Assembly: GCA_934148995.1 (NCBI GenBank)
Contig: CAKPDM010000013.1
Coordinates: forward strand, 1-38,802
Direction: 5' to 3'
DNA from: an uncultured Bacilli bacterium
Lineage (GTDB): Bacteria; Bacillota_I; Bacilli_A; RF39; UBA660
Length of the DNA: 38,802 nucleotides
Shown: one piece after another, positions 8,248-17,262 of the stretch
Layout of the letters: each line of letters begins with the position of its first letter
Numbering within the stretch: position 1 is the first letter of the stretch
Notes under the pieces: model-generated
Databases searched by the model: none
Seen by the model: the letters and a program-made list of their open reading frames with translations, nothing else
Told to the model about the DNA's origin: nothing
Position numbers and translations under genes: made by a program

Positions 8248-8607
8248 TTGAAATACTTAAATTCTATTTTGAAGGTTTTATTAATTAATATTTTGCTAAT
8301 CTTATTGTTAAGTTCTTTTACTACTCTTCTTTATTATTTTAATCTTTTAAGTAGTGGTGTTTATAATATCTTTAAGTTACTTATTCCCCTTTTCTCTATC
8401 TTTATTACTACTATTTCTTTTACTAAGAAGGTTAAGGAAAAAGGTTGGCTTGAAGGTTTAAAACTTGGTCTTTTATTAATTATTGTATTTATTGCTATTT
8501 CTAGTTTTGCTAATACAAGTTTTAGTATTAAGATGATGCTTTACTATTTAATTATTTTAATAACTGCTATTTTAGGTGGAATGATTGGTATTAATAAGTC
8601 AGAATAA
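8248..8607 (+). CDS. Small four-TM membrane protein (TIGR04086-like)
   Basis: 119 aa with four hydrophobic segments: VLLINILLILLLSSFTTLLY, IFKLLIPLFSIFITTISF, GLKLGLLLIIVFIAISSF, LYYLIILITAILGGMIG. A basic KKVKEKGW loop lies between helices 2 and 3, and the last helix ends GGMIGIN. This matches the TIGR04086 family of unknown function, commonly encoded near spoIIIJ/tgt or alaS-type clusters in Firmicutes. The start is TTG 8248, set by SD AGGTGAT at 8237-8243; a GTG at 8239 overlaps the SD. The same leader (tATAGGTGAT, then a TTG start) precedes the gene at 21054. Confidence 0.6.
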   Translation: MKYLNSILKVLLINILLILLLSSFTTLLYYFNLLSSGVYNIFKLLIPLFSIFITTISFTKKVKEKGWLEGLKLGLLLIIVFIAISSFANTSFSIKMMLYYLIILITAILGGMIGINKSE

Positions 8608-8628
8608 TTTTTTTAAATTTCTTGATTG

Positions 8629-8659
8629 AAAGACCATTTTGCTATTTTTGGTCTTTTTT
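8629..8659 (+). terminator. Rho-independent terminator
   Basis: An AAAGACCA/TGGTCTTT stem (8629-8636, 8649-8656) with a 12-nt loop is followed by TTT and sits 21 bp after the membrane-protein stop. Confidence 0.75.
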
Positions 8660-8692
8660 AGATGGGAATTTATTAATTTACCTACTAGGTCG

Positions 8693-8739
8693 ATGGCGAA
8701 TTCCGTTTTTCTCTGATTTTTTATCCCGGAATTTGCCAT
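8693..8739 (+). other. 13-bp inverted repeat upstream of the Rpn-type gene
   Basis: ATGGCGAATTCCG (8693-8705) pairs with CGGAATTTGCCAT (8727-8739), with one G-U pair and a 21-nt loop. The segment TGGCGAA recurs at 8781-8787 just before the SD. It could be a leader structure or part of an element end; its role is unknown. Confidence 0.5.
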
Positions 8740-8803
8740 TTTCCCCTTTTTGCTTTCTAATCTTTCTTATGTTAGATTAATGGCGAAAGGGGGTGATAAC
8801 ACC

Positions 8804-9685
8804 ATGACGAAAGAGAATGACATCTCTAAAAAGCTTAACAAAATAAAAGAACAACTTATCAAAGATGGTAAGGTTATTCCTGCTACTTATGATACTATGT
8901 TCAAGATTGTTATGTCTTCTTGTCCTGCTTATGTTACTTTTCTAATTAGTGAATTTACTAATATTGATAAAGATGTTTTGGTTAAGAACATTATTATTCA
9001 AAATAATGAGTTACCACTTAGTAATGCTAAAGAGCGAAAAAAGATATCTGACTTTATCGCTAAGATTGATAAGTCTTTAATAAACTTTGAGATGAATAGT
9101 GAATATTATGATGGTCTATTAATCAGAAATCAAGCTTATCTTGGAAAACTTGAAGGAGAAAGTTTGAATGCTTCTGAAAGTTTTAGTAATATGCAAAGAT
9201 TTCTACAAGTAAATTTCAACAACTTCACGCACTTTAAAAGTGATAAACCAATTCTTGAATTCGTTTATACAGATAAAGATACGTTAGAAATTGAAACGGA
9301 AAATCTTAAAAAATATCACATTAGTCTTCCCAAGTTAGAAAAGAAATACTATAATGGGGATAAGTTAAGCAAACTTGAAAAAGCTTTACTTATTCTTAAG
9401 CTTGATAAGATTAGTGATTTAGAAGAAATTAGCAAAGGAGATGAAGATTTAATGGAAGCAGTAGAAAAAATTAAAGAAGCAACTTTTGATATCAATACTA
9501 TCGGTCTCTATGACGCGGAGAAAGATAGAAAGTGGAAGGAAGAAGCAAAATTAGCTTACCGAGAAAAGCTTGGAGTTCAAAAAGGTCGCGAACTCGGTCG
9601 TGAAGAAGAACGTTCATCTATTATTTCTATATTGCTTAATAATGACATACCATTAGAGAAAGTCAAAAAGATGGGTTTATTATAA
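8804..9685 (+). CDS. Rpn/PD-(D/E)XK nuclease family transposase-like protein
   Basis: 293 aa. The N-terminus PATYDTMFKIVM and the core KISDFIAKIDKSLINFEMN match the PD-(D/E)XK transposase/Rpn family; the usual D..ExQ is D..ExN here. The C-terminal third is helical with a basic GREEERSSIISILLNNDIPLEKVKKM tail, also typical. E. coli RpnA-type proteins are nucleases that raise recombination, and the family is often expanded in gut bacteria and linked to anti-phage roles. The start is ATG 8804, set by SD AGGGGG; the SD is partly held in a small GGTG/CACC hairpin right before the ATG. It is a lone gene between two terminators. Confidence 0.8.
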   Translation: MTKENDISKKLNKIKEQLIKDGKVIPATYDTMFKIVMSSCPAYVTFLISEFTNIDKDVLVKNIIIQNNELPLSNAKERKKISDFIAKIDKSLINFEMNSEYYDGLLIRNQAYLGKLEGESLNASESFSNMQRFLQVNFNNFTHFKSDKPILEFVYTDKDTLEIETENLKKYHISLPKLEKKYYNGDKLSKLEKALLILKLDKISDLEEISKGDEDLMEAVEKIKEATFDINTIGLYDAEKDRKWKEEAKLAYREKLGVQKGRELGREEERSSIISILLNNDIPLEKVKKMGLL

Positions 9686-9696
9686 TCCATCTTTTA
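9666..9696 (+). terminator. Terminator overlapping the 3' end of the Rpn-type gene
   Basis: AAAAGATGG (9666-9674) pairs with CCATCTTTT (9687-9695). The left arm lies in the last codons of the gene. Confidence 0.7.
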
Positions 9697-9775
9697 TTAT
9701 GAAAAAATATAACGGGAAATCCTAGAAAATACTCTACTAATCTTTCAACATTAAGAAAAAATACTATATAATGGT

Positions 9776-9847
9776 ATGAGTAAAGAAGAAATTTCTAGAA
9801 TAACCGGTATAAAATTAGAGGAAATTAAAAAGATGGCTTCGTCATAA
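9776..9847 (+). pseudogene. Remnant of an Rpn-type C-terminus (23 codons)
   Basis: An ATG at 9776 opens a 23-codon frame reading MSKEEISRITGIKLEEIKKM then ASS. This is the typical tail of Rpn/PD-(D/E)XK transposase proteins (compare LLNNDIPLEKVKKMGLL in the intact neighbour). It also ends with the same GATGG..CCATC terminator. It is best read as the leftover 3' end of a second copy. Confidence 0.55.
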
Positions 9848-9862
9848 ACAATCCATCTTTTA
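9828..9862 (+). terminator. Second copy of the GATGG/CCATC terminator
   Basis: AAAAGATGG (9828-9836) pairs with CCATCTTTT (9853-9861). It duplicates the terminator at 9666-9696 and ends the Rpn remnant. Confidence 0.6.
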
Positions 9863-9885
9863 CTATGTATCTTTATTAAAAATAA

Positions 9886-10359
9886 TTACTTAATTTCAGT
9901 AATTTCTACTTCATAATTACCATTAGGGCTTTCAACAGTGATAACATCACCTTTTTTATGATTCATTAAAGCCTTAGCAATAGGACTTTCGTTAGAAATT
10001 CTTCCTTCGAAAGGATCTGCTTCTTGACTACCAACGATTTTGTACTCATCAGTATCATCAGGGTCGTCAACATACTTGATAGCAACTGTACTTCCAAGTC
10101 CAACCTTGTCCTTTGGTATATCTTTAATTATTTCAACATTTTCAAGCATTTTTTCAATAGTTTTAATTCTACCTTCGATTTGTGCTTGTTCATTTTTAGC
10201 AGCATCATAGTCAGCATTTTCTGATAAATCTCCTAAGCTACGAGCTTCTTTTATAGATAAGATATTAGCTGGTCTTTTTACATTGATTAAATCGTCTAGT
10301 TCAGCTTTTAAATCCTTTAAACCTTCTTCTGTTAAATATATTACTTTTTTATTTCCCAT
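9886..10359 (-). CDS. greA: Transcription elongation factor GreA
   Basis: 157 aa, the family's usual length. The N-terminal coiled coil carries the tip motif ARSLGDLSENADYDAAKNEQ, whose acidic residues enter the RNA polymerase secondary channel to stimulate transcript cleavage. The C-terminal FKBP-like domain has GSQEADP, ISNESPIAKALMNHKKGD and ends VEITEIK. It stands downstream of the HD and U32 genes, in the same neighbourhood as in B. subtilis (trhP-udk-greA), but has its own good promoter. Confidence 0.97.
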   Translation of the reverse strand: MGNKKVIYLTEEGLKDLKAELDDLINVKRPANILSIKEARSLGDLSENADYDAAKNEQAQIEGRIKTIEKMLENVEIIKDIPKDKVGLGSTVAIKYVDDPDDTDEYKIVGSQEADPFEGRISNESPIAKALMNHKKGDVITVESPNGNYEVEITEIK

Positions 10360-10422
10360 TATTATTCACCTCGTTTATATATTTAATGACAAGTCATCCT
10401 ATCACTTATCAATATGACTAAG

Positions 10423-10451
10423 ATTTTATCACAAAATGCCAAAAACATCAA
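10423..10451 (-). promoter_or_regulatory. SigA-type promoter of greA
   Basis: On the minus strand: -35 TTGATG (10451-10446), 17-bp spacer, extended -10 TGA-TAAAAT (10428-10423). It begins just before the HD gene stop, so greA can be expressed separately from the upstream genes. A small ATGACaaGTCAT palindrome lies at 10388-10399 in the leader. Confidence 0.7.
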
Positions 10452-10457
10452 GCTTTT

Positions 10458-11561
10458 TCAACTAATTTGCTTAATAAAATAGTCATCAGTCATTCCTGCA
10501 ATAAAGTCGACTACTTTTTGCTCATCCCTGGTTTTTTCCAAATAATTACTAGTTTGATGACTTAAAAAATCTTTAAAAATAACACTACCTAAGTTATTAT
10601 TTTTTATGTCAAGTAAATATTCCTGATAGATTTTTCTCATACCTTGTCTATATCTATCATATTCATCAGTTGTTAAAGAATGCTTATAAATATGGTGATA
10701 ATTAAAATCTTTTAGAGCAAATAAGGCTTCAAAGACTTTCTTACTCATCTTTATATAAGGTTTATCTAAACTATTATTTATAATATCTAATATAACAGTA
10801 TTCATTATTTCTCTATTTGTGCTTCCTAAAACATTAGTTATTGATGAAGGTATATCTTCCCTTTTAATCTTTCCTAAAATAATAGCATCTTCGATATCCC
10901 TTCCAACATAACCAATAATATCACTTATTCGAACAACGCAGCCTTCTAAAGTCATTGGACGATATTTTCTACTTTTCTTAGCATCTTTGAAAGCAGCTTG
11001 AAATTCTTGTAAAAACTCTTCCTTGCTCTTTTTAACTGGTTCATATATTTCACTAACCAATTCACCATTATGACACATTATTCCATCAAGAGTTTGAATC
11101 GTTAAATTAGTATTAGTAAGATTCATGTAATAATTAACCCCTTGAACATTATGAGCAAAACTACCATTAAAGTCTTCTCTACAAATCTCATCTAAGATTT
11201 TTTCACCAGTATGTCCTATCGGAGTGTGTCCAATATCGTGAGCTAAAGCAATCGCTTCAATTAAGTCTTCGTTAAGATTAAGAGCTCTACCAATCGTTCT
11301 AGCTGTTTTACTAACTAATTGCACATGAATCATTCTATGACTTATATGATCATTTTCACATTCTGAAAAAACTTGTGTCTTATCCATATATCTACTATAT
11401 GATAATTTATGAATAATTCTATCTATATCGTGAAAGAAAGCTGGACGTATATCTTCCTTTTCCTCTTTTAGTCTTATAGCATCACTACTCTTAGTAGCAT
11501 ATTTACTATAATTTTGTTCTTTCTTTAAAAAGTTCTCTTTTATTAATTCTTCTTTATTCAT
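10458..11561 (-). CDS. HD-domain deoxyguanosinetriphosphate triphosphohydrolase-like protein
   Basis: 367 aa of the dGTPase/HD family, which hydrolyses dNTPs to nucleoside and triphosphate. The metal site residues are visible: ISHRMIHVQLVSKTAR (His75), the HD pair in LAHDIGHTPIGHTGE (108-109), and a later Asp in VRISDIIGYVGRD. An N-terminal segment DIRPAFFHDIDRIIH with RYMDKTQVF matches the family, although IRLK and PRSEF-type spacing differ a little. It is separated from the upstream U32 gene by 1 bp. Substrate specificity cannot be read from sequence. Confidence 0.88.
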   Translation of the reverse strand: MNKEELIKENFLKKEQNYSKYATKSSDAIRLKEEKEDIRPAFFHDIDRIIHKLSYSRYMDKTQVFSECENDHISHRMIHVQLVSKTARTIGRALNLNEDLIEAIALAHDIGHTPIGHTGEKILDEICREDFNGSFAHNVQGVNYYMNLTNTNLTIQTLDGIMCHNGELVSEIYEPVKKSKEEFLQEFQAAFKDAKKSRKYRPMTLEGCVVRISDIIGYVGRDIEDAIILGKIKREDIPSSITNVLGSTNREIMNTVILDIINNSLDKPYIKMSKKVFEALFALKDFNYHHIYKHSLTTDEYDRYRQGMRKIYQEYLLDIKNNNLGSVIFKDFLSHQTSNYLEKTRDEQKVVDFIAGMTDDYFIKQIS

Positions 11562-11562
11562 C

Positions 11563-12738
11563 TTAACCCTTCTTTATTAATCTAATCATTGAATATTCTG
11601 CTAATTCTTCTTTAAAAGGTATTTTTAATAACTCATCAGGATGTCTTGCTATTTCAATAGAGTTATTATTTTCATCTAATAACTTTTCTAAAACAAATTG
11701 ATAACTTGTTCCTTTAGGAGTAAATATCTCAATAGTATCTCCTACTTTAAAGTAGTTACGTTCTCTTAATACTAAGCAACTATTCTCTTTATCGTAACCA
11801 GTAATAACAGCAATATATTCTTGATTAGATATCTCTTGTCTTCCGGTATAATACTGATCAGTATTATCAGCTTTCTTTAAAAAATATTGACTAGTACTTT
11901 CTCTATTAGCAACTGATGATAGTACCTTTAAATACTTAGCAGCAAATTCTTCAGTTAATTTATCTTCATAATAAGCATCTAACAAAGCACGATAACTACC
12001 AACGACACTAGCAAGGTAATAAATGGAACGCATTCGCCCTTCTATCTTTAACGACCTAACTCCAATTTCAATTAAGTCTTTTAGATAACTAGACATATTT
12101 AAGTCTTTAGTAGCCATTGTAAAAACTTTATTATCTAAAGTATTAAAAGCAAAACGACATACCTGGGCACAACCTCCTCTATTAGCATCACGATTAGTTA
12201 TATAATTAGATAAGGCACATCTTCCGCTAAAACAAGTACACATTGCTCCATGTAAAAATACTTCTACTTCAAGACCAGTCTTAGTAACAATAGAATGAAT
12301 TTCTTCTTTGTTTAATTCTCTAGCAAGTACTACTCTTGTCGCTCCAAGCCTTTTATAAAACATTGCTTCTTTACTATTAGTAATGGAAGCCTGTGTAGAA
12401 ACATGAGCTTCTAACCCTTTCTTTGCTAAATATTCAATTAAATAAGGGTCACTGACAATAAAAGCATCAACTCCACAATTAACTAATTCTTCAATATAAG
12501 AATCCATCTCTTGTCTATCACTATCATGAAAGAAAATATTCAAAGTTACATACACTTTCTTTTTAAGCTTATGAGCAAAACGACACCCTTCTTCTAGTTC
12601 TTCCTTTGTAAAATTAGTAGCATTCGCTCTAAGCCCTAACTTTCTTCCTCCTAAATAAACCGCATCAGCACCATATAATAATGTTACTTTTAATCTTTCT
12701 AAATCACCCGCTGGAGCTAATAATTCAATTCTTTCCAT
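11563..12738 (-). CDS. U32 peptidase-like tRNA hydroxylation protein (TrhP2/YrrO-like)
   Basis: 391 aa. It has the U32 signature EVFLHGAMCTCFSGRCALSN with Cys167, 169 and 174, followed by GGCAQVC (Cys190, 194); such cysteines hold an Fe-S cluster in this family. The N-terminus ELLAPAGDLERLKVTLLYGA is diagnostic. TrhP proteins (E. coli YegQ; B. subtilis YrrN/YrrO) use prephenate to hydroxylate U34 of tRNAs. It overlaps the shorter U32-like gene by 14 bp, as the B. subtilis pair is adjacent, and trmR in this window would then methylate the product. An alternative is a true collagenase-type peptidase, now thought unlikely for this subgroup. Confidence 0.85.
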   Translation of the reverse strand: MERIELLAPAGDLERLKVTLLYGADAVYLGGRKLGLRANATNFTKEELEEGCRFAHKLKKKVYVTLNIFFHDSDRQEMDSYIEELVNCGVDAFIVSDPYLIEYLAKKGLEAHVSTQASITNSKEAMFYKRLGATRVVLARELNKEEIHSIVTKTGLEVEVFLHGAMCTCFSGRCALSNYITNRDANRGGCAQVCRFAFNTLDNKVFTMATKDLNMSSYLKDLIEIGVRSLKIEGRMRSIYYLASVVGSYRALLDAYYEDKLTEEFAAKYLKVLSSVANRESTSQYFLKKADNTDQYYTGRQEISNQEYIAVITGYDKENSCLVLRERNYFKVGDTIEIFTPKGTSYQFVLEKLLDENNNSIEIARHPDELLKIPFKEELAEYSMIRLIKKG

Positions 12739-13552
12739 CTTTCTTCACCTGATATATCGTCTTTCTATTTAAAAATCCCCTATTACGACCAAGTAGTTCA
12801 TCTATTTCTTTAATTTTTCCTTGGTTAAGTAATTTTACTAAGTTAATAAGTTCTTTTCTTTCTAAATCGTCTTGATAAATTATTCCATAGTTAATACCTA
12901 TCTTTTTAAATTCAGTAAGATATTTGCAACCATTAAATCTTTTTAAGGAGATAAAACTAGTACCAAACTCATCTTCAATTAAGAAATAATGCTGATTAGA
13001 CTTAGGTTCTACTACTTCTAAGTCTTTATCATTTCCACTATTAGTATTTAAACTTCTTCTACTAGTAGCAACAACAGGGTAACCAATCAATAATTGCATT
13101 AATTCTAATGTAGTATTATTTCTAATAGTATTAATTTCAGCATAAGTTATTTCATTAGATAATGCCGCTCCCTTAACACCTTTATGATGATAAAAGTTTA
13201 ATGTATCAGAGTTAGTAACCATATAATTTTTATTAAGATATAAATTAGTTTTATAGTTATTTTCTAACTTTAATTCTAGTAATGAATCATCATAATAGAG
13301 TATTCCATCTAGATTCATCTTATCTATTTTAGAAAGTATTGCAGCTAACTCTTCCAAATCATTTTCAAAAAACATTCTATTAATCACAGCAAAGCACTTT
13401 TTATCTTTACAACGTAATTCTTCTATCTCATCAAGAGTAAATTTATATTTATAGTCCATAGCAAAGCCTTCTAACGGAAAGATAAAACCAGCGACATTCA
13501 TTTCTTGATAAAAGTCTTTATCCTTTTCCTTTGCTACTATCAATAAATCCAT
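12725..13552 (-). CDS. Short U32-family protein (TrhP1/YrrN-like)
   Basis: 275 aa. It lacks the cysteine-rich U32 signature but keeps the TIM-barrel-like pattern (VAGFIFPLEGFAM, KCFAVINRMFF, LDGILYYDD, KGAALSNE), as in the shorter partner of the U32 pair. In B. subtilis YrrN (TrhP1) and YrrO (TrhP2) are both needed for tRNA hydroxylation. Start: ATG 13552, whose SD AGAGGTGG overlaps an upstream in-frame ATG at 13576 that I reject. The 14-bp overlap with the long U32 gene implies stoichiometric expression. Confidence 0.72.
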   Translation of the reverse strand: MDLLIVAKEKDKDFYQEMNVAGFIFPLEGFAMDYKYKFTLDEIEELRCKDKKCFAVINRMFFENDLEELAAILSKIDKMNLDGILYYDDSLLELKLENNYKTNLYLNKNYMVTNSDTLNFYHHKGVKGAALSNEITYAEINTIRNNTTLELMQLLIGYPVVATSRRSLNTNSGNDKDLEVVEPKSNQHYFLIEDEFGTSFISLKRFNGCKYLTEFKKIGINYGIIYQDDLERKELINLVKLLNQGKIKEIDELLGRNRGFLNRKTIYQVKKDGKN

Positions 13553-13594
13553 ACTTCCACCTCTTTCTTCTTTCATATAATAGCAAAAATCAAA

Positions 13595-13624
13595 GAAAAA
13601 ATCTAGTAGCAGAGACTACTAGAT
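13595..13624 (-). terminator. Terminator of the surface-protein cluster
   Basis: On the minus strand ATCTAGTAG pairs with CTACTAGAT (13624-13616, 13609-13601) over a 6-nt loop, then TTTTTTC. It starts at the stop codon of the 591-aa protein. Confidence 0.8.
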
Positions 13625-15399
13625 TAGTTATTTAATTTTATAGTGAATGGATTACTCTTAGTTCCATCACCACCAGTTATTACTACATTTGATTTTAGAT
13701 TCATAGCTGGTTTTATGCCATAAGTACCACTAGGTCCTTCGGTAGAATAGGTTCCACCATATTCACTAATTCTCCATATTACATCATTATTAACTTTAGT
13801 TAATAACCAATACGGAGCATTATTAGCGTAAAAATCAAACTGTCCACTCATTAGTTCACCAATACGTAATAGACCAACTTTGGAAGTAGTCACATTTTGA
13901 TCAGAAAAGACATCACCATTACTTAGATTAAATTTTTCTATAAACCATTTGCTATCCTCTATCATTGATAACTGTTCAGACGTAAAACTTGTATTTAAAA
14001 ACTCATTATTCAAGAATTTTCCTAAACTTGTATCAGTAGAATAAGTAGTTTTACTATCATCAAATTTTGCCAATTTATATTTTCCGTTTTCTTTTAACGG
14101 AACAGCTGTTGTTATTTTGGTGCCATACCCATCTTCATGACTTACTATTCTATAAAGACTATTCTCATCATTACCAAATTTTACATATTCTCCGCTATAT
14201 CTTGTTGATAATAACGTCCCAGATAAAGACTCATCATAATCACCTTCTAATCGATAAGGATCACTAATACTTCCTGTACCAGACACCACTTTTATATAAC
14301 CTTTCAAATTTATTGCTGGTCTTATACCAGAAGCACCATTTGGATAATCATTGTAGAGTCCACCACCGCTACTAGCCCAAATCATATTACTATCATATGG
14401 TGTCATAATCCATGAACATATTCCATTGTTTAATATATAATTTTTACTATACTCATAAACATTTAAAATGCCAACTTTAGATGTTACAAGATTAGTTTTT
14501 GCTGGTTTAGATATATTCGAAATAGTAGTAAAATTCCAAACACTATCTGATTTAATAAATTTATCAGGTTCTCGCAGATTACTCAAAAAACCTGTTGAAT
14601 CCGTATTATTTAGCCATCCTTTAACATAACTATTTGAAAAATCTACACCTGTATCAAATTGGAGTGTCAATATATTCCATTGAGTTACCAGCTTAACAGA
14701 ATTATCACTAGGATCAATCGATACTGCTCTCCATAACTTGCCACTATACCAGATATAATTGTTTGGATCAGTCCCTGTGATAAATGTCTGTTCTGGATCA
14801 CTTGCATCGATAGAACCATTCTCTCCTACTCCTTTTAATAGAGTAGTTGCGACTGTATCACTTATACTATTGGTTGTACTTTGTACAACTATTTTACTTT
14901 GATATGTTTTATTCTGTGCTTCATTATCTGCTTCCGATGATAGCCATAGATACAATTTATAAGTTATACTTTTACCGACTGATAGTGTATTTTCTGAACT
15001 CAATATATAATAACCACTACCCATTGTATCTAAAGTTTTAATACCTGAATCATAACTATCACTTACCAAACGATATTTTATATATTTATTATTCAAAGTA
15101 TTAGAACTATCTTCTTCATTACGAATCGTATAATAAGCAGCTACACTTCCACTATTAGTGATAGTAAATGTATAAGGAGTAGTATTCATTCCATCGCTAT
15201 CAGACATCGGTGCTACATTCGATAGATTAATTCTATTTCCTTCGGCAAAATCAACTTTCAATGTTCCAGCTTGCACTGATATCTTTTTAGTTGATGATAA
15301 TGTTTTAGTAAATAAAGCATAACTACTTCCTATTAATGTTACTAAACATACTGCTATTAATAATGCAGTAACTATTATTTGTTTTTTCTTTACCTTCAT
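13624..15399 (-). CDS. TasA-like secreted surface protein with two repeat modules
   Basis: 591 aa. Basic KVKKKQ, a hydrophobic core, then SSYALFTKTLSSTKKISVQAGTLKV: a SipW/TasA-class signal region leading into a camelysin/TasA-like beta domain (about 35-180). Two related modules follow (about 205-390 and 395-590). Each opens with a YxxKLWRAVSI or SLYRIVSHE strand, has a KVGILN/KVGLLR block and a W-x-M/L-TP-like motif, and closes with IRPAINLK or IKPAMNLK and a GTGS..DPYRL or GDGT..NPFTI tail. These resemble DUF6273-type modules. The protein is probably exported and surface-attached, with adhesin or fibre roles possible. SD GGAGGAG. No sortase motif is seen. Confidence 0.7.
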   Translation of the reverse strand: MKVKKKQIIVTALLIAVCLVTLIGSSYALFTKTLSSTKKISVQAGTLKVDFAEGNRINLSNVAPMSDSDGMNTTPYTFTITNSGSVAAYYTIRNEEDSSNTLNNKYIKYRLVSDSYDSGIKTLDTMGSGYYILSSENTLSVGKSITYKLYLWLSSEADNEAQNKTYQSKIVVQSTTNSISDTVATTLLKGVGENGSIDASDPEQTFITGTDPNNYIWYSGKLWRAVSIDPSDNSVKLVTQWNILTLQFDTGVDFSNSYVKGWLNNTDSTGFLSNLREPDKFIKSDSVWNFTTISNISKPAKTNLVTSKVGILNVYEYSKNYILNNGICSWIMTPYDSNMIWASSGGGLYNDYPNGASGIRPAINLKGYIKVVSGTGSISDPYRLEGDYDESLSGTLLSTRYSGEYVKFGNDENSLYRIVSHEDGYGTKITTAVPLKENGKYKLAKFDDSKTTYSTDTSLGKFLNNEFLNTSFTSEQLSMIEDSKWFIEKFNLSNGDVFSDQNVTTSKVGLLRIGELMSGQFDFYANNAPYWLLTKVNNDVIWRISEYGGTYSTEGPSGTYGIKPAMNLKSNVVITGGDGTKSNPFTIKLNN

Positions 15400-15420
15400 G
15401 TGCTCCTCCTTTCTATATTA

Positions 15421-17244
15421 CTAACCTAAAGCTAAAGTAAATGGATTATTCTTAGTTCCATCTCCTCTAGTTATTATTACATTTGATTTTAGATTCATAG
15501 CTGGTTTGACAGGAAGCGTTGAAAGTAGTTCTGAAAATGCTCCAAAACTGTTTTGATGAACCATATACATGTAATGATCACCATCAGGAGTTAATACCCA
15601 ATAATCAGTATTCTTATTATACAGATCAAACTGACCAGCCATTAATTCACCAAGTCTTAATAAACCAACAGTTGCTACCGTAGTTTCAGTAGTCAAAACA
15701 TCACTATTTGCAGATTGATATTTTGCTAGTTTATAATTGTAACCATCAATCATTTTTCCTAAATACCATGTGGTATCATTTTCCAACATAGATAACTCGT
15801 TACTAGTTAGATAAGAATCTTTAGCTAAATAAGTCTCATTCAAAAATGTACCAATTGTGCTATCCTTTTTAAATTTAGCTTCTGTTCCAAATTCCATACT
15901 ATAGTATCTAGAATTACTTTTTAACGGATAAGCACTAGTTATTTTTGTCCAACTACCATTTTCGTGACTTACTATTCTATATAAATTATTTTCTCCAGTA
16001 CCAAATCTTATATATTCTCCACTATATCTTGTGGAAAGTAATGTACCTTGAGATGGTTTATCATTGTCACCTTGTAATCTATATGGATCATCACTAGTTC
16101 CTGTACCAGAAACTATTTTTATATTTGATAAAAGATTAATCGATGGTCTAACTCCTCTCACATAGTCTGGAACAGTTGTATTAATTTCGCCATAAGTTCC
16201 AACGCTAATACTTGAAGAAGTATCATAAGGATTCAAGGCCCACCACAATAATGTATTGTTCAAATAGCCATTTTCTTCAGAGACATCTTTATGACTCATG
16301 CTATATTCATATAAATTTAGTAAGCCAACAGCATCATTCACCATTGTAGTCTTTGCTGGTTTAGTTGTTTCTGTAGTCATTGTTGCATTCCAGAAACTAT
16401 CTGTTTTTATAAACTTCTCTGGTTCACGAAGATTTCCTAAAAAGCCATCTACACTACTATCATTTAACCATTGTTCCATGTAACTATCTTTGAATGCTAC
16501 ATTTCCATTGGTAAAAAATGACAAAGATGCTATATTCCACTGCGTAACTAGTTTTACAGAGTTATCACTTGGATCAATCGATACTGCTCTCCATAGCTTG
16601 CCACTATACCAGATATAATTATTTGGATCTGTTCCTGTAATAAATGTTTGTTCTGAATCACTTGTATCTATAGCTCCATTACTTCCTACACTAGCTAGTA
16701 ACTTTTCTGCTACTGGTACTGGTGTCATTTCTTGATTTGCTTCTATTCTTAATTTTACTTTAAATACTTTGTCACCTATATCTCCATTTACATCTTTATT
16801 TAACCATATTCTTAGAGTAAATGTATCTTTCTTTCCCCTGTCTAATGAGCCATCATAGATTTTTCTACTAGATAATGCTATAGAATTATTTTTAGTACCA
16901 TTTACTTCTAAATTATATTTAATAAATTTATCATCCAATCTTACTTGATCGCTTGAAATAGAATCATCATCTAAATAAACACTATAACTTCCTGTAAATT
17001 TACCAGTATTTTCTACTGTAAAAGTAAACCCATCTTGTTTAAGTCCATCCTCATCAGACATAAACTCTGCTGATTGTAAAGAAAGAGAGTTGCCTTCTTG
17101 TAAAGAAAGTTTGAAAGTACCTACTCGCATTGATTGAATCTTACTTCCATCAAGAGTCTGTGTTAACCAAGCATAAGTTATTCCTAATGCTAATATGATT
17201 ACTATAGAAATTATTAATAATAAAATATATTTCTTGTTTTTCAT
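15421..17244 (-). CDS. TasA-like secreted surface protein with two repeat modules (paralogue)
   Basis: 607 aa with the same plan as the 591-aa neighbour: a hydrophobic leader (YILLLIISIVIILALGITYA), then the TYAWLTQTLDGSKI..RVGTFKLSL TasA-type region, then two DUF6273-like modules. The start of module 1 (YIWYSGKLWRAVSIDPSDNS) is identical in both proteins, whereas other parts differ strongly. It lies 21 bp upstream of the 591-aa gene. An AGAGTTAACTCT palindrome sits between SD GAAAGGAG and the ATG and could affect initiation. Function is inferred only as cell-surface/matrix. Confidence 0.7.
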   Translation of the reverse strand: MKNKKYILLLIISIVIILALGITYAWLTQTLDGSKIQSMRVGTFKLSLQEGNSLSLQSAEFMSDEDGLKQDGFTFTVENTGKFTGSYSVYLDDDSISSDQVRLDDKFIKYNLEVNGTKNNSIALSSRKIYDGSLDRGKKDTFTLRIWLNKDVNGDIGDKVFKVKLRIEANQEMTPVPVAEKLLASVGSNGAIDTSDSEQTFITGTDPNNYIWYSGKLWRAVSIDPSDNSVKLVTQWNIASLSFFTNGNVAFKDSYMEQWLNDSSVDGFLGNLREPEKFIKTDSFWNATMTTETTKPAKTTMVNDAVGLLNLYEYSMSHKDVSEENGYLNNTLLWWALNPYDTSSSISVGTYGEINTTVPDYVRGVRPSINLLSNIKIVSGTGTSDDPYRLQGDNDKPSQGTLLSTRYSGEYIRFGTGENNLYRIVSHENGSWTKITSAYPLKSNSRYYSMEFGTEAKFKKDSTIGTFLNETYLAKDSYLTSNELSMLENDTTWYLGKMIDGYNYKLAKYQSANSDVLTTETTVATVGLLRLGELMAGQFDLYNKNTDYWVLTPDGDHYMYMVHQNSFGAFSELLSTLPVKPAMNLKSNVIITRGDGTKNNPFTLALG

Positions 17245-17262
17245 AAGAGTTAACTCTCCTTT

